This document shows, one piece after another, positions 24,571 to 32,081 of a stretch of DNA of 64,000 nucleotides; the stretch's first letter is position 1; each line of letters begins with the position of its first letter. The DNA comes from Paenibacillus luteus (lineage in GTDB: Bacteria; Bacillota; Bacilli; Paenibacillales; Paenibacillaceae). The position numbers and the translations under genes are program-made. The stretch spans positions 1-64,000 of the forward strand of contig NZ_SKCD01000012.1 of NCBI RefSeq assembly GCF_006542765.1, given 5' to 3'. Under the pieces are notes generated by a model that had not been told where the DNA came from, ran no database searches, and saw only the letters and a program-made list of their open reading frames with translations.

Positions 24571-25650
24571 TTATGCGTATTCCTGCATGCCCTTTTCCTT
24601 AAGCAATTTGACGATTTCCTTTACGTCCTGCGCCTTGTCCTTGGCACAAATTAACAGCGCGTCCTTAGTATCCGCAATAATGAGGCCATCGATCCCGATA
24701 GTCGTTATTAACCGCTCTTGTCCGTAAATAATGGAATTGCGCGTTTCGATTCCAACGTAGCTCGCTTTGACGATATTGCCGTATTCATCCGGAGGGAAGA
24801 TCGCGCCAAGCGCATCCCAGCTCCCAATATCATTCCAGCCAAAATCGCCTTCAATGACAACGATCTCGTCGCAGCGCTCCAAAATCCCGTAGTCAATCGA
24901 AATGTTTTGCAGCAAAGGATAGATTTCATTCATCTTATCCTCTTCCCCATCCGTGCCTATATATTCAATCAGGGGAAGCATCGTTTTGAAAAGCCTCGGC
25001 AAAAATCTTTTGAAATTTTCGATAATGCATGAGGTCTTCCAAATAAACATGCCGCTGTTCCATAAATAGTGGCCCGATTGCAAATAGGATTGCGCTTTAA
25101 TAAAGCTAGGCTTTTCTACAAACTCAGCTACTTCATACACTTGACAGGGGTTCGCGAGAATCGGATCATTTTTGCAGGAGATATAGCCGTAGCCGGTAGA
25201 TGGAAAGGTCGGTTTGATGCCGATCGTTACGATTTTATCCGTATCCATCGCAATGCGGCAAGCATCATCCAACGTTTTCTTGAATTTCTCTTCTTCCGTA
25301 ATGTGATGATCAGAGGGGAAAACGACCATGAGTGAATCTCCGTGATTTTTCTCTATAAACAAAGCTGCCAGCAAAATGCTCGCGGCCGTATTTTTGGCAA
25401 CCGGTTCTACTAGAATATTGGCATGCTGCACGCTCTTGTGCATAATGCTCTCTAGCAGCACCGCTTGGGTCCGATTGGTCACGACAATCGTATTCTCCAT
25501 CGGAATTACGCCATTAAAACGTTCAATCGTATCGTTCAGCATAATATCATTCCCGCTAATGTTAATCAGCTGCTTCGGCAGCTCCTGACGGGAAAGCGGC
25601 CAGAAACGGGTACCTCCGCCTCCCGCAAGAATCGTCGCAAACTTATTCAT
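24571..25650 (-). CDS. Mannose-1-phosphate guanylyltransferase
   Basis: A nucleotidyltransferase of 359 residues that makes GDP-mannose from mannose-1-phosphate and GTP. The N-terminal signature LAGGGGTRFWPLSRQELPKQ is diagnostic. VVFPSDHHI carries the metal-binding Asp, and the VEKPSFIKAQSYL and LWNSGMFIWK motifs are present, as is FGWNDIGSWDAL. It lacks the C-terminal isomerase domain of bifunctional ManC (about 470 residues). The ATG at 25650 overlaps the upstream gene stop by 8 bases. GDP-mannose would feed the GT4 enzyme of the same operon. Confidence 0.92.
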   Translation of the reverse strand: MNKFATILAGGGGTRFWPLSRQELPKQLINISGNDIMLNDTIERFNGVIPMENTIVVTNRTQAVLLESIMHKSVQHANILVEPVAKNTAASILLAALFIEKNHGDSLMVVFPSDHHITEEEKFKKTLDDACRIAMDTDKIVTIGIKPTFPSTGYGYISCKNDPILANPCQVYEVAEFVEKPSFIKAQSYLQSGHYLWNSGMFIWKTSCIIENFKRFLPRLFKTMLPLIEYIGTDGEEDKMNEIYPLLQNISIDYGILERCDEIVVIEGDFGWNDIGSWDALGAIFPPDEYGNIVKASYVGIETRNSIIYGQERLITTIGIDGLIIADTKDALLICAKDKAQDVKEIVKLLKEKGMQEYA

Positions 25651-26740
25651 GATGCATCACCAAATGAGCCATGCAGTAGGAAACAATATTCTCGGAGCCT
25701 TGGTTTAAATTAAGGCCCATCGCATGAATGCCATCATAGCAGCCACCTGATTCCGCATCAATTAACGATTGATTCAGCGAATTGCGTCCGTGGAACCATT
25801 CATAGCAAGCAGTCGCTAGATTGCGATAATGGGTGCTGCCTAGCGTATGATAGGCTTCCATGCAAGCAAGCAGCATTTCACAAGCCTCTATCGGCTGTTC
25901 GTCGTATAACGCCGCTTCACCGCCTCTTATCAGCCAGCCGTGGCTTCCCGCCGGTTTAAAATCCCCTTCTTTCGCAAACGTCTTTGCAACAAGAAAATCA
26001 AGGCTTCCCTTCGCTGTTTCCCTAAATTCTGTCCTATTGGAGTAGTGCGAGGCTTTGAGAAGCGCCCACGGCAGCATCGCGTTTCCGTACGTCATGCTAT
26101 CCTCAAACCAGTACCATTCCTCTCCCTTATTCCCTTCATATTGCACATGCAGCCTCATGGCTAGCTCACTGACTGCCGAAATGATTCCTGCTCTTGGCAG
26201 AAAATCCGGGTCAGCCGCTTCCTTGCTGGCGTAAGGGAACTTATAGCCCAGTACATCCGGCTCCCCCAACATCGCGGTTAATCCAATAACCGTATAGGCC
26301 ATTGCCCGCGGTGAGCTTAATGCGGTGATATGCGGCAGAGCCTGATTGATCATATACCGGCATGTATTTTGCAAATTATCCGGTATGGAAGGCTCCGCTA
26401 GCGCAAAACCAAGCGCCCATAAGCAGCGGCCTTGGCAATCCTCCGATCCCTTTGTTTCAAGAAAGACCCGATTATATTCCATAAAATTGCGAAAGCTTCC
26501 ATCTTCATTTTGGGCATGATAGATAAAGGATAAGTAGATTTGGATCAGCCTTAGGCTTTCCGCATCTTTCCTGTTTTTGTACAGCAGCACGGCTGCAATG
26601 AGCGCTCTTGCATTATCATCCGACGTGTAGCCCTTCGACCGGTCTGGAATCCCGAATTTCGTATGCTGGAAAATCCCCGTATCATCGGTCAGCCTATTTA
26701 AATAGCCGGTTAGCAACGGTCTAGCGATCGTTTTGACCAT
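25643..26740 (-). CDS. Predicted helical-toroid protein associated with the GT4 enzyme
   Basis: A 365-residue protein without a signal peptide. It shows repeated helix-pair stretches with conserved aromatic and acidic residues (GYTSDDNARALIAAVLL, YHAQNEDGSFRNFMEY, QGRCLWALGFAL, RAMAYTVIGLTAML), the look of an (alpha/alpha)6 barrel as in many glycoside hydrolases and sugar epimerases. I do not recognise a named family. Its ATG shares one base with the stop of the GT4 gene, so the two act together, and they could be halves of one synthetic or phosphorolytic system for a mannoside (inference). Confidence 0.7.
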   Translation of the reverse strand: MVKTIARPLLTGYLNRLTDDTGIFQHTKFGIPDRSKGYTSDDNARALIAAVLLYKNRKDAESLRLIQIYLSFIYHAQNEDGSFRNFMEYNRVFLETKGSEDCQGRCLWALGFALAEPSIPDNLQNTCRYMINQALPHITALSSPRAMAYTVIGLTAMLGEPDVLGYKFPYASKEAADPDFLPRAGIISAVSELAMRLHVQYEGNKGEEWYWFEDSMTYGNAMLPWALLKASHYSNRTEFRETAKGSLDFLVAKTFAKEGDFKPAGSHGWLIRGGEAALYDEQPIEACEMLLACMEAYHTLGSTHYRNLATACYEWFHGRNSLNQSLIDAESGGCYDGIHAMGLNLNQGSENIVSYCMAHLVMHHE

Positions 26741-27921
26741 TAAACCGCACTCCCTTTCCGCACGTAGCTGGCAGCCATTGTCTCACGGAAGAGTGCAGCA
26801 TACGACTTGGCTACCTCATTCCACATCATCGTGCTTCCCAGCTCCAAGGTTTTTCGCTCCATATCCTCCTTTAGCTCGGGGTGATCTAAAATGTTCAGGA
26901 TATGCTTCTCCAAAGAAGCCGAATCATGGAATTCCGCAAGCAATCCTCGGCCGTCGGCCAGCATCTCTACCGCATACCGGTACGGGGTCGAAATAATGAC
27001 TCGGCCATAGCCGATTCCATAAGCCAGCGTTCCGCTAACCGCCTGATCCTTCCCAAGGTAAGGTGTCATATATATATCGGATAAGACTAACGATTGAACG
27101 ACTTCCTCCTGTGTAAGATGCTTATCGACAAAAGCAACATTACGCTCAAGGCCCAGACTCGTTACCAGCTCAGTTAGCTTCGTGCGGTATACTTCACCGA
27201 CCTCTTGCTTGACGACGGGATGGGTTTTGCCCCAAATGATGTACAGCGCCTCCGGATGCTTCGCAACGACGCCACTCATCGCTTGAATGGCATATTCGAT
27301 TCCTTTGCCAGGGCTTAAAAAACCAAATGTCGAAAGAATTGCCCGGTCCGTATAGCCATAACGTGCTTTCAGATCGCTCCGTGATGCGGTTTGGACCAAA
27401 GGGACGCCATGGTGGAACATTTCGATTTTCTCGCGATCGATAGCATAGATTTCATTCAGATCCTGTATTTTGTTTTGCACCATCGTGACCGCTTTATAGC
27501 TCAAATCGGCAAGCTGCTTCATGATGTATCGCTGTTTAGGGCTAGGCTCGGCTAATACCGTGTGAAAAATGACGATAAACGGAACGGTCAGCTTCTCTGC
27601 CAGATCCAGCACGTATTCGCCGCTTTCGCCGCCATAGATACCGAACTCATGCTGTATGACAAGCAATTCAATATTTGATAGGTTGATTTCTAACGCTGCT
27701 TTGCCGTAATCCGCCTGGTTGAACTGATCGATTTGAACCATGACTTGATTGCCATAGGCATATGCCTTGTTATTATTGACCGCGATCATTCTTGGCGTAT
27801 TAAAGTCTTGCAAACAGTCGAGCTCATTCATAAGATCCTGTGAAAAGGTAGCCAAGCCGCATTCCCTCGGCAGACTCGTGCCCAAAAATGCGATATTGCG
27901 TTTTTTCATGATCTTCTTCAA
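26740..27921 (-). CDS. GT4-type glycosyltransferase, first gene of the mannose-related operon
   Basis: A retaining GT-B glycosyltransferase of 393 residues. The N-terminal MKKRNIAFLGTSLPRECGLATF and the C-terminal domain (AILSTFGFLSPGKGIEYAIQ, MTPYLGKDQAVSGTLAYGIG with the donor-binding acidic region) fit family GT4. The start is a choice. GGGAG is best spaced for a TTG at 27921; ATG codons at 27936 (which overlaps that ribosome site) and 27909 are alternatives. It stands only about 45 bases after a terminator in its own leader. The likely donor is GDP-mannose from the third gene of the operon. Confidence 0.85.
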   Translation of the reverse strand: MKKIMKKRNIAFLGTSLPRECGLATFSQDLMNELDCLQDFNTPRMIAVNNNKAYAYGNQVMVQIDQFNQADYGKAALEINLSNIELLVIQHEFGIYGGESGEYVLDLAEKLTVPFIVIFHTVLAEPSPKQRYIMKQLADLSYKAVTMVQNKIQDLNEIYAIDREKIEMFHHGVPLVQTASRSDLKARYGYTDRAILSTFGFLSPGKGIEYAIQAMSGVVAKHPEALYIIWGKTHPVVKQEVGEVYRTKLTELVTSLGLERNVAFVDKHLTQEEVVQSLVLSDIYMTPYLGKDQAVSGTLAYGIGYGRVIISTPYRYAVEMLADGRGLLAEFHDSASLEKHILNILDHPELKEDMERKTLELGSTMMWNEVAKSYAALFRETMAASYVRKGSAV

Positions 27922-27964
27922 AGAAATCACTCCCATTTTTTTATATTTTATTACAATAATCCAT

Positions 27965-27995
27965 AAAAAAAAGAAATAAAGATGTCTTTATTTCT
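27965..27995 (-). terminator. Terminator in the leader of the GT4 operon (attenuator candidate)
   Basis: A perfect 11-base stem (AGAAATAAAGA / TCTTTATTTCT, two-base loop) is followed on the minus strand by seven or more U. It lies between the operon promoter and the GT4 start, about 45 bases before the start, with a leader of about 125 bases ahead of it. Transcription into the operon must pass it, so regulated attenuation is plausible. I do not recognise the leader as a known riboswitch or T-box. Confidence 0.7.
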
Positions 27996-28097
27996 CGTTC
28001 GGTCTATATGTGATTGGCTTCGTACCGCTTCCAAAGGATTTGTATGCGGCTGTTATCTTCCACCGTTGCTGCCGTTCCGCTCCTATCTGCTGCTCCA

Positions 28098-28126
28098 ACC
28101 TTAACACGACCATATTTTCTTGTCAA
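28098..28126 (-). promoter_or_regulatory. Promoter candidate of the GT4 operon
   Basis: On the minus strand TTGACA (28121-28126) is followed after 17 bases by TAAGGT (28098-28103), with a TG one base ahead of it as in extended -10 promoters. The left arm of the 20-bp inverted repeat covers the -35 box and spacer. Confidence 0.5.
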
Positions 28127-28202
28127 CGCGACGTAAGCTGCCTCCATTTGACATTAGGCGAACTTGTGATAAAATTAACATATGACAAGAAAATATGGTC
28201 GT
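28106..28202. repeat. Perfect 20-bp inverted repeat spanning two divergent promoters
   Basis: The sequence at 28106-28125 and its exact complement at 28183-28202 (core TGACAAGAAAATATGGTCG) are separated by 57 bases. The left arm overlaps the GT4-operon promoter; the right arm begins at the expected start of the ctc transcript. Either a shared regulator site or the ends of a small inverted element. Confidence 0.85.
28148..28175 (+). promoter_or_regulatory. SigmaA-type promoter of the ctc/L25 gene
   Basis: TTGACA (28148-28153), a 16-base spacer and TAAAAT (28170-28175), which is close to consensus. The expected transcript starts near 28182 and runs through a terminator before reaching the gene. 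Confidence 0.7.
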
Positions 28203-28209
28203 TAGCGGG

Positions 28210-28245
28210 CTGATTACACATTCTAGTGCTAATCAGTCTTTTTTT
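28210..28245 (+). terminator. Terminator in the ctc leader
   Basis: The stem CTGATTACAC / GTG-C-TAATCAG with a short loop is followed by TCTTTTTTT. It lies only about 30-60 bases after the probable transcription start and about 43 bases before the ctc start. It could be an attenuator, or the end of a tiny leader RNA. Confidence 0.75.
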
Positions 28246-28287
28246 ATTGTCAGATTTACCGTACCCCATTCGATGAGGAGGCTACAA

Positions 28288-28863
28288 ATGATGAGCAAAA
28301 CCATCCAGTTAACCGAACGGGCTAATCTATCAAAATCTCAAATCAATCTGCTGAGAAAGCAAGGCCAGGTACCAGCCATTGTATATGGCAAGGACATCGG
28401 CAGCATCTCAGTGATCGTCGGGGAAAAAGCAATCATTTCCGTGATCAAGCACAATCCGCGCGCCATCCTAAATGCAGCAATTCCCGAGCAAGGGAACAAG
28501 CCTGTGTTGATTCAAAATATACAAAGAGATCCGCTTAGCAATAAAATTGTCCATGTTGATTTCTATCAATTGAATATGAATGAGAGTATGGATTCAAAAG
28601 TAACGATTCATTTCTCCGGTGAGCCGGTTGGCGTCAAAGAAGGCGGTACGCTTCAGGTAGAAATGTACGAGGTTGAGGTTCGCTGCATGCCTAATAACCT
28701 GCTTAGTTCTTTCGAGGTCGATATTAGCAGGCTTAAAATCGGTGATCAGCTGCATGTATCCGATCTTACTTTCCATGAAGGCATTGAAGTATTGTCTGAT
28801 GCTGGCTCAATGCTTGTGAAGATCGCGCAAGCAAGCGCCGAAGAAATCGTCATTCCCGCTTAA
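28288..28863 (+). CDS. ctc: Ribosomal protein L25 / general stress protein Ctc
   Basis: A 5S-rRNA-binding protein of the bL25 family, long (TL5/Ctc) form, 191 residues. The N-terminal RNA-binding part begins MSKTIQLTERANLSKSQINL and includes RKQGQVPAIVYGKD, typical of L25. The C-terminal beta domain (TIHFSGEPVGVKEGGTLQVE) is the Ctc extension. The ATG at 28288 is 6 bases after GAGGAGG. Longer in-frame starts reach back into the leader terminator and are wrong. A single gene with a terminator on both sides. Confidence 0.93.
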   Translation: MMSKTIQLTERANLSKSQINLLRKQGQVPAIVYGKDIGSISVIVGEKAIISVIKHNPRAILNAAIPEQGNKPVLIQNIQRDPLSNKIVHVDFYQLNMNESMDSKVTIHFSGEPVGVKEGGTLQVEMYEVEVRCMPNNLLSSFEVDISRLKIGDQLHVSDLTFHEGIEVLSDAGSMLVKIAQASAEEIVIPA

Positions 28864-28879
28864 TTCGTCTATTAATAGC

Positions 28880-28917
28880 AAAGGAACCCTATACGCCATG
28901 TACAGGGTTCCTTTTTA
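28880..28917. terminator. Bidirectional terminator between ctc and the XRE-type gene
   Basis: The stem AAGGAACCCT / AGGGTTCCTT with a 13-base loop is followed by TTTTTATTT on the plus strand. It ends ctc; its right edge overlaps the stop codon of the convergent small regulator gene, where the minus-strand U-run is short. Confidence 0.85.
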
Positions 28918-29145
28918 TTTATCTGTTTCTTCCTCGAATTTCACTACGATAAACTGCCCAGGGCTAACGTCAAAATACTTACAAAGCCGCCATATTAAAT
29001 CCCGCGGATATTGTACCATCTCATCCTTGTACATTTTACGCACAGAATCAAAATGATAGTCGATCTCTTTGGCAAGCTGCCTAATTGATAAGGTGGGATC
29101 CTTCTCCCTCATCAATTCTTTTAAGTTGCTATGAACCCCTGCCAT
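28915..29145 (-). CDS. Small XRE-type helix-turn-helix protein
   Basis: A 76-residue DNA-binding protein. The Cro/CI helix-turn-helix reads LKELMREKDPTLSIRQLAKE then IDYHFDSVRKMYKDEMVQYP, and the tail CKYFDVSPGQFIVVKF is common to the YozG/XRE group. The ATG at 29145 has GGAGG 7 bases upstream; an upstream ATG at 29229 lacks a ribosome site. Target unknown. The bases from 29146 to 29399 hold no gene that I can support. Confidence 0.85.
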   Translation of the reverse strand: MAGVHSNLKELMREKDPTLSIRQLAKEIDYHFDSVRKMYKDEMVQYPRDLIWRLCKYFDVSPGQFIVVKFEEETDK

Positions 29146-29399
29146 GCGTACACCTCCATTTATTTTAATATATATCGGCAGCGAAAGATAATCAACTGAG
29201 CATAAATAACAAAGCTTCCTCCCGCTCAATACGTAAAGCCCCTCCTCGTAACGCTACCAAACCACCTTAAACGTAGGATCATTTTAAAATATATTCAGGA
29301 CAAATGGATGGTCGACGATATCTCCTTCCTTTATTGGACTCCGTAAAGGAGCTGCTTCTCTGTCCACTGTCAGGGATAATAATATTACCAGACGCAACT

Positions 29400-29427
29400 A
29401 AAAAACGACCCTTTCGCAAGGGTCGTT
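29400..29427 (-). terminator. Terminator of the tRNA operon
   Basis: A perfect 10-base stem (AACGACCCTT / AAGGGTCGTT) with a TCGC loop is followed by six U on the minus strand. It lies 15 bases after the last tRNA-Leu gene. Confidence 0.9.
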
Positions 29428-29441
29428 GAGTTTATTATTAT

Positions 29442-29526
29442 TGGTGCGGTAGACAGGATTTGAACCTGCACGTCCATGGGACACTACCCCCTCAAGATAG
29501 CGTGTCTGCCGTTCCACCACTACCGC
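29442..29526 (-). tRNA. tRNA-Leu (GAG), copy 1
   Basis: A full cloverleaf of 85 bases including an encoded CCA. The acceptor stem GCGGTAG pairs with CTACCGC (discriminator A), the anticodon loop is TTGAGGG (GAG) and a long variable arm is present, as expected for class II tRNA-Leu. Confidence 0.95.
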
Positions 29527-29580
29527 ACATTTGAAGTTAATGCTTGCCTTCATTCCATTCGCTTTGAGGATCAAAGAAAA

Positions 29581-29656
29581 TGGTGAGCCATGAAGGACTC
29601 GAACCTTCGACACCCTGATTAAAAGTCAGGTGCTCTACCAACTGAGCTAATGGCTC
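29581..29656 (-). tRNA. tRNA-Lys (TTT), copy 1
   Basis: 76 bases with encoded CCA. The acceptor stem GAGCCAT pairs with ATGGCTC, the anticodon loop within CTGACTTTTAATCAG gives TTT, and the T-loop is GGTTCGAGTCC. Confidence 0.96.
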
Positions 29657-29705
29657 TCACTGTGACGTGGTCGAGCTCATTAGAGCTGGTACACATTGAG
29701 GATAA

Positions 29706-29780
29706 TGGTGACCCGTAGGGGACTCGAACCCCTGTTACCTCCGTGAAAGGGAGGTGTCTTAACCACTTGACCAACGGGCC
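29706..29780 (-). tRNA. tRNA-Glu (TTC), copy 1
   Basis: 75 bases with encoded CCA. The acceptor stem is GGCCCGT / ACGGGTC and the anticodon loop within CTCCCTTTCACGGAG gives TTC. Confidence 0.96.
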
Positions 29781-29892
29781 GTTTGCTACATGATAAGGAT
29801 GTCTACCTGAGACAACAAAAATGATTATATCAGCTTCTCAGCAAAAGTACAAGCATTTTTTCGAAAATAATCAAAGCGGCAAGCCGCCCTGC

Positions 29893-30207
29893 TTATCCGA
29901 TTGTTTCAGCTTTAAATACGTTATCGAGCTTGTCTTCGGGCGTTAATCTTTTTTTCAAAGGCACCTTAACATCTCTGCCAAGCTCTTTAAAGAAAGTTTC
30001 AACGTCACACTCGATTTTGTCGACGTAAACGGACAATACGCCTTTTTCGATGATTGCTTCGTTACCCTCAGCAGGCACCGTTACCTCGATTGAATATTTC
30101 TTCATTAAAGTGTTGCTGTAACGACCAAAAATCTCAAGCAATTCCTCGTTGTTAAATTTCCCAATGGCCGCTTGTCCTTTGTTCGTAAAGTTTAAGTTGA
30201 TTTTCAT
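29893..30207 (-). CDS. Small protein of unknown function between two tRNA triplets
   Basis: A 104-residue, probably cytoplasmic protein starting MKINLNFTNKGQAAIGKFNN. It has a lysine- and glutamate-rich, alternating strand/helix pattern and ends KKRLTPEDKLDNVFKAETIG. No signal peptide, membrane segment or family motif is seen. The start is well supported by GAGGAG about 9 bases upstream. It lies in the middle of a tRNA array in the same direction, so it is read either from its own promoter in the 180 bases upstream or from the tRNA transcript. Confidence 0.75.
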   Translation of the reverse strand: MKINLNFTNKGQAAIGKFNNEELLEIFGRYSNTLMKKYSIEVTVPAEGNEAIIEKGVLSVYVDKIECDVETFFKELGRDVKVPLKKRLTPEDKLDNVFKAETIG

Positions 30208-30388
30208 ATTTACAGCTCCTCTTCTCTAATGATGCATCTGTTCAGACGGTTCGAGTAACTTATAACGAAAAAACCACTCTCTAGTCAGATTTTATGATCT
30301 GAATATAAAGTGGCATCATCTATCAGAAAAGTGCATTCAGAATGACACCTTCTAAGTTCACCTATACGCATCGGCTAAGAGTAAGTTA

Positions 30389-30473
30389 TGGTGCGGTAGA
30401 CAGGATTTGAACCTGCACGTCCATGGGACACTACCCCCTCAAGATAGCGTGTCTGCCGTTCCACCACTACCGC
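30389..30473 (-). tRNA. tRNA-Leu (GAG), copy 2
   Basis: Identical in all visible parts to the copy at 29442-29526, including the GAG anticodon, long variable arm and encoded CCA. Confidence 0.95.
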
Positions 30474-30519
30474 ACATTTATAAGTTAATTATCCTTCGCT
30501 TCCATTCGTATAAAACAAA

Positions 30520-30595
30520 TGGTGAGCCATGAAGGACTCGAACCTTCGACACCCTGATTAAAAGTCAGGTGCTCTACCAACTGAGCTAATGGCTC
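30520..30595 (-). tRNA. tRNA-Lys (TTT), copy 2
   Basis: The same 76-base gene as the copy at 29581-29656; only the flanking bases differ. Confidence 0.96.
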
Positions 30596-30647
30596 TCGCT
30601 GTGGCAGTATCCGATCTCATTAAGAGCCCGTACACTTTAAGCATAAA

Positions 30648-30722
30648 TGGTGACCCGTAGGGGACTCGAACCCCTGTTACCTCCGTGAAAGGGAGGTGTC
30701 TTAACCACTTGACCAACGGGCC
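30648..30722 (-). tRNA. tRNA-Glu (TTC), copy 2
   Basis: The same 75-base gene as the copy at 29706-29780. The order Glu-Lys-Leu in the direction of transcription is repeated. Confidence 0.96.
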
Positions 30723-30830
30723 GTATGTGTTACATCATTCATCGCTTCTCACTGCCCTGCAACCTTGAGTGGCAAATAAAAAAGACCGGATGAACGGTCT
30801 TCCCGTTACAAACACTTGTGAGAAAAAATG

Positions 30831-30921
30831 TGGCGGAGAGAGAGGGATTCGAACCCTCGCACCACTTACGCAGTCTAACCCCTTAGCAGAGGGTCCCCTT
30901 GAGCCACTTGGGTATCTCTCC
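30831..30921 (-). tRNA. tRNA-Ser (GCT)
   Basis: 91 bases with encoded CCA. The acceptor stem GGAGAGA pairs with the 3' CTCTCTCC region, the anticodon loop in CTCTGCTAAGGG gives GCT, and a long variable arm (class II) is present. Confidence 0.94.
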
Positions 30922-30926
30922 AAATC

Positions 30927-31002
30927 TGGCTCCCCGAACAGGACTCGAACCTGTGACAACTCGATTAACAGTCGAGTGCTCTACCAACTGAGCTATCAGG
31001 GA
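30927..31002 (-). tRNA. tRNA-Asn (GTT), first gene of the array
   Basis: 76 bases with encoded CCA. The acceptor stem is TCCCTGA / TCGGGGA and the anticodon loop in CGACTGTTAATCG gives GTT. It starts about 20 bases after the array promoter. Confidence 0.95.
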
Positions 31003-31023
31003 AAAGTAAAAGTGACAAGTAAT

Positions 31024-31052
31024 AATATATCATGTGGAACTTTCATTGTCAA
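31024..31052 (-). promoter_or_regulatory. Promoter of the tRNA array, inside the 3' end of the SprT-like gene
   Basis: On the minus strand TTGACA (31047-31052) is followed after exactly 17 bases by TATATT (31024-31029). The boxes overlap the last codons of the upstream protein gene. A near-consensus promoter, as expected for stable RNA. Confidence 0.8.
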
Positions 31053-31509
31053 TCGATTTCAACAATAATTTTCCGCGGCATTTTCCACACACATATTTGG
31101 CCGGATCTACCTTCCGTTTACGCAAATATTCCATGCTGCAATTGCGGCAGATCAGCTTGTACCGAAACGGCTGCTGCTTGCGCTGTGCGCGTTCAGGAAG
31201 CGACTGGCAATAGCGTGAACCTCCAACATGGGCAAGCAGCTGCTTGAAATCAGCATCTCGGTGCTGGTATCCCCGCTTCATAATATGCAAATGATAATGG
31301 CATAGCTCATGCTTGATAATTTTTTCCGTTTCCTCTGGACCAAACACAGTAAGCTGATGCGGACTAATCTCAATATGATGCGAACGCGTAAAATAACGTC
31401 CGCCTGTCGCTTTCAATCGGCTGTTGAAAGTCGCATGATGCAAAAAAGGCCGACCGAAGAAAGTCATTGAAATGCGTTCAACCCATTGCTGCAAAGCCTC
31501 ATTGTTCAT
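31030..31509 (-). CDS. SprT-like zinc metalloprotein
   Basis: A 159-residue protein of the SprT family (SprL in Bacillus). The zinc site HELCHYHLHIMKRGYQH near residues 66-82 gives the HExxH motif, and a C-terminal zinc ribbon is formed by CRNCSMEYLRKRK and YVCGKCRGKLLL. Eukaryotic SPRTN proteases with this core degrade DNA-protein crosslinks; the bacterial role is not firmly known. The last codons contain the tRNA promoter. It starts 131 bases from a divergent gene. Confidence 0.9.
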   Translation of the reverse strand: MNNEALQQWVERISMTFFGRPFLHHATFNSRLKATGGRYFTRSHHIEISPHQLTVFGPEETEKIIKHELCHYHLHIMKRGYQHRDADFKQLLAHVGGSRYCQSLPERAQRKQQPFRYKLICRNCSMEYLRKRKVDPAKYVCGKCRGKLLLKSIDNESST

Positions 31510-31639
31510 TGATTATTCTCCCCCAACTACTTGAATTTTAAAGCTGCGATACGCTACACTGTCAAGTAGGAATTATTAAATCGATGAAATATCGGCAAAT
31601 GACGGACGGTAACATACCGAGGGGAGACCAAACACGATT

Positions 31640-32002
31640 ATGGCAACTATGCGCTATGTCTTACTGAAACAAAATGACAGCATTTTTTTCGTTGAAATGC
31701 CCGCTTCGCACGCTTATCAGCTTAGCGCGCTCAACCTGCGGCTCCATAAAGAAATTGACAAGCTCACCGCAGAACATATTCCTAATCTGCCTTATGCTGT
31801 AGCGGAATGCAACGATGTGGAATTGCATGATACCAGCATCGCCATTGTTTCTGGCCTTGATTACATTAACAGCCTGGAACAGGATTTTGCAGCGGTAAAA
31901 GAAAAAGCGTACCCTCTGATCTCGCTTTTGACCGAAATTCGCGCGCTTCAAGCACAGCTTGAGCAGTGGTACGAAGAGTACGAAGAAGAACAGAGCATTT
32001 AG
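31640..32002 (+). CDS. Conserved-looking hypothetical protein
   Basis: A 120-residue acidic cytoplasmic protein starting MATMRYVLLKQNDSIFFVEM, with a C-terminal helix rich in Glu, Gln and Tyr (ALQAQLEQWYEEYEEEQSI) that may form a coiled coil. The ATG at 31640 follows GAGGGGAG. No family recognised. The next gene on the strand is cmpA, 79 bases on. Confidence 0.75.
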   Translation: MATMRYVLLKQNDSIFFVEMPASHAYQLSALNLRLHKEIDKLTAEHIPNLPYAVAECNDVELHDTSIAIVSGLDYINSLEQDFAAVKEKAYPLISLLTEIRALQAQLEQWYEEYEEEQSI

Positions 32003-32081
32003 AGTGGACCTGCACGGTCAATCGCCCTCCCCCATATTGTAGTATTACAACAAGTCAGCCCCTGGGAGGAGGACGATGCGT

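Noticed and set aside
29400..31002. Possible rRNA operon near the tRNA array
   Set aside because: No 5S, 16S or 23S-like sequence is present; only tRNA genes and one small protein gene.
30735..31068. Open frames over the tRNA-Ser and tRNA-Asn genes
   Set aside because: They cross complete tRNA cloverleaves and have no ribosome sites.
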